Below, piece by piece: positions 58,377 to 64,000 of a stretch of DNA of 64,000 nucleotides (position 1 is the stretch's first letter; every line of letters begins with the position of its first letter). Position numbers and translations under genes: made by a program. Source of the stretch: Ambrosia x helenae (Eukaryota; Streptophyta; Magnoliopsida; Asterales; Asteraceae); contig JAUTDX010002131.1 of the NCBI GenBank assembly GCA_030844895.1, forward strand, positions 20,506-84,505, given 5' to 3'. Under the pieces are notes generated by a model that worked only from the letters and a program-made list of their open reading frames with translations, was not told the DNA's origin and made no database searches.

Positions 58377-58836
58377 CCCCCGCAGTCGAAGCAGGAGGCG
58401 AACGGATGTTGAGACTGGAGCAGAAGTCCTCAAATAGCACACGTGGTAGACCTTTTGTAAAGATGTCAGCAATCTGAAGGCGTGTCGGAGTATGAAGTAT
58501 CCGAATAGTACCACGTTTAACATGCTCACGAACAAAATGAATGTCAAGTTCTATGTGTTTTGTTTGTTGGTGTTGCACTGGATTATTAGACAGGTATATG
58601 GCACTTATATTATCACAATACACAAGAGTAGCAGTAGACAAAGGGCGACGCAATTCAAGAAGTAAATTGCGTATCCAGCAAACTTCAGCAACAACATTAG
58701 CGACAGCACGGTACTCAGCCTCCGCACTAGACCGAGAAATAGTAGTATGTCTTTTAGACGACCAAGATAAGAGATTAGGACCCACGTAAACACAATAACC
58801 CGAAGTAGAACGCCGAGTATCGGGCAACCTGCCCAA
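58377..58836 (-). pseudogene. Copia RNase H domain
   Basis: It reads RRSTSGYCVYVGPNLLSWSS, TISRSSAEAEYRAVA, VYCDNISAIYLSNNP and TKHIELDIHFVREHV, the conserved run of copia RNase H. The tail IADIFTKGLP is the usual end of the polyprotein. This part is intact over about 150 codons. It is joined to the reverse transcriptase in another frame, so a frameshift lies near 58830. Confidence 0.9.
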
Positions 58837-59905
58837 TCAGCATTTGTATATGCTCGAAGAGAAACATCATTGCACGCAGATAAAGTGAGACCATGCGAGG
58901 CAGTACCACGAATGTATCGAATAATTCGCTTCAAAGCGTTCCAATGATCTAGCGTGGGACTGTGCATGTGGATACAGATTTGCTGAACTGCATACGTAAT
59001 GTCAGGTCTGGTGAAGGTCAGGTATTGCAGTGCACCGTCTAAACTCCGGTATAGTGTTGGATTCTCAAATGGCGCGCCAGAATTTGCACTTACTTTGGGT
59101 TTTGTGTCAACAGGAGAGGCTACCGTGTTACAATTATCCATACATGCACGACTAACAATATCCAGAGCATAGGATTGTTGTGACAAAAACATCTGGTTAC
59201 CTGTGCGGGAAACAGAGATCCCAAGAAATAACTTAGAGGTCCAAAATCTTTCATGGCGAATTCAGCCGCGTGGCTGCCCATGAGTCTAACCCGAAGAGGG
59301 TCTGAAGAAGTGGTGAGAATAATATCATCAACATAAATAAGTAATAAGCAATGTCACCCCCGTGATGGTATGAAAACAAAGAATTATCACATTTACTCTG
59401 CACGAAGCCGATGGAGATGACAAGCTCTATAAACCGTTGATACCAAGCTCGCGGTGCCTGTTTAAGACCATAAAGTGACTTTGTTAGACGACAAACATGA
59501 TCGGGATAGTCCCGATGGCGAAACCCCATGGGTTGGTACATGTAGACGGTTTCAGTGAGATTCCCATGAAGAAAAGCATTGGTGACATCTAATTGATGAA
59601 TAGGCCAAGACTTAGAAAGAGAAAGAGCAAGTGTCAAGACCGTACGTATAGTTGCGGGTTTGACAACCGGGCTAAACGTTTCGTCACAATCCACCCCCAA
59701 TTTCCTGATTGCGACCATCACAAACCAAACGAGCCTTGTATCTTTCAAGTGTGCCATCTGACCTGTATTTGTGGCGAAAGAGCCACATACTACGGATAAT
59801 ATGCATATTAGGTTGTCTCGGGACAAGTTCCCAGGTCTTGTTTTTAATTAGAGCATTAAATTCGGTTTTCATGGCATTATGCCATTCCGGATTAGACAAG
59901 GCGTC
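58837..59905 (-). pseudogene. Copia reverse transcriptase domain, frameshifted
   Basis: From high to low coordinates: PEWHNAMKTEFNALIKNKTW and ERYKARLVCDG in one frame (59684-59899), then DETFSPVVKPATIRTVL, IHQLDVTNAFLHGNL and SLYGLKQAPRAWYQRF in another (about 59420-59700), then the connection region TFTRPDITYAVQQICIHMHS (58605-59192). At least two frame changes separate these. The YVDD catalytic box is not intact; the corresponding place reads about LFMLMILFS, a frame-shifted version. The copy cannot make a working enzyme. Confidence 0.88.
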
Positions 59906-60349
59906 TTTGGGATTTTTTGGTATAGGGGTAATGGTAGTGGTGGAAAGGTTGAATATGTTTTTGGGGTTTAGATATGCCGGACATGGATCGGGTATGGATG
60001 GTTCGGTTTGGTGGGGTAGGGGGTGGTATCGGGATGTGGGCCGGGGAGGGTATGTCGAGTGGCGGGTGGCTGGGAGTGGTTTCAGTGGGTTGTGACGAGG
60101 CCTGGTGGTTAGTCGAGGGGATGGTCTGGGCTGTTGAAGTGTTTAGTGGTGTAGTTGGGCCAAGGGAGTAATGGGCCGAGTGGGCTGGATTTGGTGAGGA
60201 GTGAGATTGGGGTGACGTTGGTTGTTGGTCTTGGGATGGAAGTTGTATTGGAATGGTATTAGGCCGATACAGTAGAGGGTGTGGGGGGCATCATCAAGAA
60301 ATTGGTAAGTGGTAGGTGTGATTTTGTGGGTTTTAGCGAAGGGAAAATA

Positions 60350-61400
60350 GTTTCGTCAAATAGGACATGACGATTGATGGTTTATGGTACGTGTTTTGAG
60401 ATCAAGGCATTTGTAACCGCTGTGGTTAGAGGGATAACCCAAGAAGACACAAGGATGGGATCGGTAGGCTAATTTGTGTATGGTTGTGTGTGGTATGAGT
60501 GGGTAACATATACACCCGAACACACAAAGATGTTCATAGAGCTCAATATATACGAGTGTTATTCCGTGAAATAACTCGAATTTCAAATCATTCACTTGCT
60601 CCACCATTTCATGCACTTCTCTTCGGCAAAATTTGCTTTGTTCTAGTTCATTCTCTTTCCCTGTTTTGTGCAGAAAAATCTCTTATTTTAATTCTTTTTT
60701 AAATATCCTTTTCTGGTAGGTATGCAGTGATAAAGGCGTTGAGTGGGGGTTTGGAAGTTGTGTATTTTGGTTGGGATGATATTAAGAAGGTAAGTAGTGG
60801 TTTCAAGGGCGTGGGGCCAGTAGGTAATGGGCATGGAGGAATGGGATAAGATGGTGCGCATAAGGTTATTGATTGTGCGAATTTTGCGCTCCGCTTTGCC
60901 ATTTTGGGATGAGGTGTGAGGGCAAGAGAAGCGGAAGTGCATGCCATTGGAGGTGCAAAAATATGAAACTGGTTTATTGGCATATTCACGACCATTATCA
61001 CATTGAAGTTGTTTAATTTTGGTGTGAAATTGGGTTTGGACAAAGTTGTTAAATTTTGTAAACATGGTAAAGACATCAGATTTGTGGGGCAATTGGGTAG
61101 GTCCACAAAAAATTGGTAAAACCATCCAAGAATAAAACATAATAACGATGGACCCCCATTAGAAACAATGGGTGAGGTCCACACATCACTATGAATAAGA
61201 GCAAATGACATAACAGTACTTGTATTAGAATCAAGAAAGGGAAGTCTAGTATGTTTACCAAAAATACAAGAAATGCAAACATTATTTTTTAAAGAACCAC
61301 AATTTATTGAACTAGAAGTCTTTAAAGAAGATAAAATAGCTGGGCCTGGGTGACCTAGCCGTTGATGCCAGATGTCTTGGGAGATAGCTGCATAGGTGGA
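60350..61400 (-). pseudogene. Copia integrase region, frameshifted
   Basis: Recognisable segments are ALIHSDVWTSPIVSNGG, QCDNGREYANKPVSYFCTSN, CPHTSSQNGKAERKIRTINN and YWPHALETTTYLLNIIPT, followed at 60356-60616 by the typical LCVFGCICYPLIPHT and CVFLGYPSNHSGYKC. These carry the D and E of the integrase DDE set. The pieces lie in different frames and are separated by an unrelated AT-rich bit near 60620-60700. The region 59900-60350 is low-complexity linker between integrase and reverse transcriptase. Confidence 0.85.
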
Positions 61401-61576
61401 GGCGGTGGTGAGGTTGGTGATGTTGGACGGGCTGAGTGTATAGAGATCCCCCGAGCTATTGCATCGTAGGATAGGTTCCTGGTCTGGAGGTCCGTCACAG
61501 TAAAACCATAGGGCTCAAATTCAACAGATATAATGGTTGTCGATTGTAAACCGACGAACTGAGATAAGGTTTTTAA

Positions 61577-62960
61577 CTAGGTTAGGTGCATATAGGACAT
61601 TGTTAAGTTTAAAGGGTGGGAATGGTGGTGGTAAGGTATGTTGCCTTGGCCTAAAACCGGAATGGTTTTACCATTCCCAACAATAATGTTGCGAATAATG
61701 CTAGAATTAAAAATAGAGGGGAACTTATCAGATTGAGGAGACATTGTACCTGTAGCACCGGTGTCCATGGTCCAGGAGGAGTCATTGTGATGGAGCGCCA
61801 AATTGTAGAGGGCCTGAGCATGTCCGTGGGCGAGTAGTTGGTTGAATAGAACTGGGCTGAATTATTCGGGGCTGGCTTTTGGGCCTAACAGGCCTGCTGA
61901 GTTGGACATAGAGGGCTGGTGGGCTGAAGATATTTGAGGGATGTGTTGTTAGTATGCTGTTGGGCCGCCGAGTGGTAAGTAGGTTGGGCTGGGGTGGGAT
62001 TTTGATGGTGGGCCATAGGAAAAGAAGGATAAGGGCACGGGGCAAAATTCCATGGAGTAAATGGCCATGGGTTTAGTCATTAGTGTGTGGGGCTGTTGGG
62101 AGGGTGCATTTCAAGGAAAAGGTTGCTGCCAAGTATTTTGTTGGTAACGTCCCCTGCCATAGGAGCCCCGACCACGTCGCTGCCTCGACCTCGGTTTCGG
62201 CCACGACCATTGTCGGTTCCCTCTGGCGGAGTTTGGGTTTGTGTTTGGGTGGGGTTTTCATGGGTTGGTTTAGGAGTGGTGGTATGAAGGGTCGTACTGC
62301 AGATTGGGCGGAGAGTTGGGCTTGGTTAATTTTCTGGTCTTCGACTTGACAGAGATAGATCGGGTGCTATAAAAATCGGATAATGGTTTAGTTTGTTGAA
62401 GAATAAGAGAAAATATTCTTATATTGTTCGTTTAAGCGGCGAGAATTTGCATGACGAGTTGGTTTCGGTTACATTGGCGCCCAAACTGGTGAGTTGATCG
62501 TAAAGGAGTTTCATGTGTTGGCAATAGTCAGACATGGTAGAAAACGGTCTAGGCGGGTGTTGAAAAATTTATTTTGTAGGCAATGGTTCTAGCGGCTTGG
62601 TTGTCAAGGAATAAGTTTTTCAGGCGGGCACCAGGCATCGTAGGCGATAGTATTGGTAATCATTATGGTATGAACGAGATCTTTGGTGATAGTGCCATAG
62701 ATCCATTGAAGGACAATGGCATCTATACGTTCCCAGATTCGTGGTGGATGGGTTTGGAGGTGGATTCTTTGTCAGCCGAGGCGGGTGGGATAGGGACACG
62801 AGGTAACAAGTGGTCGTATACATCATACGCTTTGCAGTGGATGATGAATAGCTCAGCCCAGGGTTGTAGTGCTCAGTCTGACTGTCCAGAATAAGGGGGA
62901 TAAAGTTTTTGATGTTGGTGACGGTAACTGCAGGATGGAGAGTATAGGATGACATTATCG
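61577..62960 (-). pseudogene. Copia gag and protease region, frameshifted
   Basis: At 61577-61801 the frame reads SWTMDTGATGTMSPQS, the copia protease active site (DTGA). Upstream the 62620-62955 frame begins MSSYTLHPAVTVTNIKNFIP and ILDSQTEHYNP, the start of the gag (retrotran_gag/UBN2-type) protein; it then shifts frame. 61800-62350 is a Gly/Arg/Pro/Gln-rich stretch. A clear CCHC zinc knuckle was not found. The gag start lies about 240 bases from the 5' LTR. Confidence 0.8.
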
Positions 62961-63188
62961 GATGGTATAATAGGAGAAGGGAATCAACTAGAAAAAAGAA
63001 AAAAAAAATATGGGACGACAGAAGTGAGGTGGAGCAAAAAACAAATAATGGATGCAGAACAAATCAAAATAAGAAGTTAGGAATAAAAGGTGGGCGTAAT
63101 TAGTGGATGGCAGCAAGAGTTTTTCGAGGTAAGTAGGTGACGGTAATGAGGAAGAAAAAAAAGAATTAGGGTTTAGGCTTTGATACCA

Positions 63189-63337
63189 AGAAGAATGTTA
63201 TGGTTCAATTGATTGATTATTCCATTAAACTATGAATATATGCAAGATACATTCCCATATTTTAGGGAAGAGTAAGATAGCTACAACATTAATGATAAAT
63301 ATTATCTATAATTACAATTCAAATATATAATCTATTA
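63189..63337 (-). repeat. Copia 5' LTR with internal deletion
   Basis: It matches the other LTR from AGAATGTTATGGTTC to CTATTA but lacks the central piece (about 65 bases, corresponding to 58260-58322). It is followed (minus strand) by the primer-binding site. Confidence 0.85.
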
Positions 63338-63342
63338 CTTTA

Positions 63343-63612
63343 CAAATGCTTCCCAAGCTTGCAAGTATCGTGTGCATGTTTGTGAGTGAGCAAAGCTACC
63401 GCCACATGCATCCTATTGAACAAGTACAAATAAAACTAAATACCCAAGGTACGTAAAGTTGAACAAATAAATAAACATATAAGGTAAAGTATTTTTGGAT
63501 GACCTCTTAGGATAAGTAGGTACGTCACCATGATGAGCATGTGATTAGTAAAACACTTTTTATTTTATTTGATGATAAACTTAAGTTTAAATATTTTGAT
63601 TTGAGTATGAAA
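63343..63612. other. Intergenic, no gene seen
   Basis: It resumes the host sequence interrupted by the copia insertion. No coding sequence is recognised. Confidence 0.4.
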
Positions 63613-64000
63613 TCTATATATATAATAAAAGAAAGCCATTTTGATGACATGGCATTCAAGGAGGCATTCTCCTCCTTGAGTTGTGCCATGTGGCATGCCA
63701 CGTGGCATTAGAAAAAATCCTCATATATATATTCAAAACAAAACCTAGCTTTGATCCTTCCTTCATTCTTCATACTTCGTCGCCATATCTCCTGAATCCA
63801 TCTTCACGAAGACGAACTCAACACCCCACAACAAAACCCTTCTTCAACCTCTTCGATATCCGATTTCCCCAACCTAATGACTGTTGCTGCCACCAAAACA
63901 AAGAAAAGAAACCCCAGACGCTTTCTTTAGGTGAATTCGTATCAACTTCATCGAACCAGAGTTATCAAGCTAATAAAGTCTTAATGCCTGATTCAGCCGT
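63613..64000 (+). mobile_element. Helitron 5' end running off the window
   Basis: TCTATATATATAATAAAAG at 63613, preceded by A, then GCCATTTTGATGACATGGC and TGCCATGTGGCATGCCACG: this is the usual 5' terminus and subterminal palindromes of plant Helitrons, and resembles the start of the element at 6979. After 63730 comes a CT-rich, leader-like stretch (63745-63930) that could be the 5' UTR of a Helitron or captured gene. The 3' end is beyond the window. Confidence 0.55.

Larger units (their letters stand above)
58156..63337 (-). mobile_element. Ty1/copia LTR retrotransposon, nearly complete but broken
   Basis: Two LTRs (58156-58376 and about 63189-63337) bound a minus-strand polyprotein region. 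The host duplication CTTTA occurs at 58151-58155 and 63338-63342. The left LTR has canonical TG..CA ends on both strands. Next to the right (5') LTR, the minus strand carries TGGTATCAAAGCC (63176-63188), a primer-binding site for initiator tRNA-Met, and next to the left (3') LTR a purine tract (GCGGGGGTG). Domain order on the minus strand, high to low: gag, protease, integrase, reverse transcriptase, RNase H, which is the copia order. Stops and frameshifts break it in several places. The 5' LTR lacks about 65 internal bases present in the other, so it is not a very recent insertion or has suffered a deletion. Confidence 0.9.

Noticed and set aside
59593..60171. Plus-strand frames opposite the copia reverse transcriptase
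   Set aside because: They are antisense readings of the retrotransposon polyprotein and a GT-rich linker.
1..64000. A bacterial-style operon, CRISPR array, defence island or prophage
   Set aside because: The window is plant nuclear DNA with spliced genes; the repeats seen are transposon-derived or in-frame protein repeats, with no spacer-repeat structure.

Overview
This is nuclear DNA of a flowering plant, almost certainly a eudicot. The genes carry many short exons with GT-AG introns. Intergenic DNA is AT-rich and full of MITEs, Helitron ends, SINEs and LTR retroelements. The repeat flavour (Helitrons ending in a CG-rich hairpin plus CTAG, SINEs with an ATG-rich tail, long LTRs starting TGTAACACC) makes me think of Asteraceae; that is an impression, not a proof. 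No bacterial-type feature, CRISPR array or intact tRNA or rRNA gene was found.

Six host genes can be modelled. From the left they are: the first two exons of a cytochrome b561 gene running off the left edge (minus, 284-1551); a complete CRWN/NMCP1-type nuclear lamina-like gene (plus, 8544-13184); and, converging on it, a complete p300/CBP-type histone acetyltransferase of the HAC1 family (minus, 14248-22931) whose largest exon holds two arrays of amino-acid repeats. On the right arm lie three minus-strand genes: GAMETE EXPRESSED 3-like (39498-42208), isoprenylcysteine methylesterase ICME-like (43159-45219) and a proline-rich receptor-like kinase of the PERK group (47401-51049). All five complete models close in frame at every splice junction I chose.

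The rest is mobile DNA and its debris. There is a decayed LINE reverse transcriptase (2230-3235), two SINEs, a 3-copy MITE family, two TTA-flanked Harbinger-like MITEs, a Mutator-like foldback element in front of GEX3, several Helitron ends, candidate LTRs, and a nearly complete but broken Ty1/copia element (58156-63337) with a recognisable target duplication, primer-binding site and polypurine tract. Between about 23.7 and 38.5 kb the DNA is a nest of Helitron and LTR material carrying exon-sized pieces of unrelated genes: a BT1-like carrier, a BTB/POZ-type protein, a RAB5IF-like protein and a protein starting MSRC..PPPGYEKK. The 53.9-56.8 kb stretch is a very AT-rich repeat field.

Functionally, two neighbouring convergent genes concern the nucleus (CRWN, nuclear shape and chromatin; HAC, histone acetylation), but nothing in the sequence shows co-regulation. 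No new multi-gene system is evident. The most unusual items are the repeat-expanded HAC protein and the Helitron-like block that seems to combine exons of several genes.
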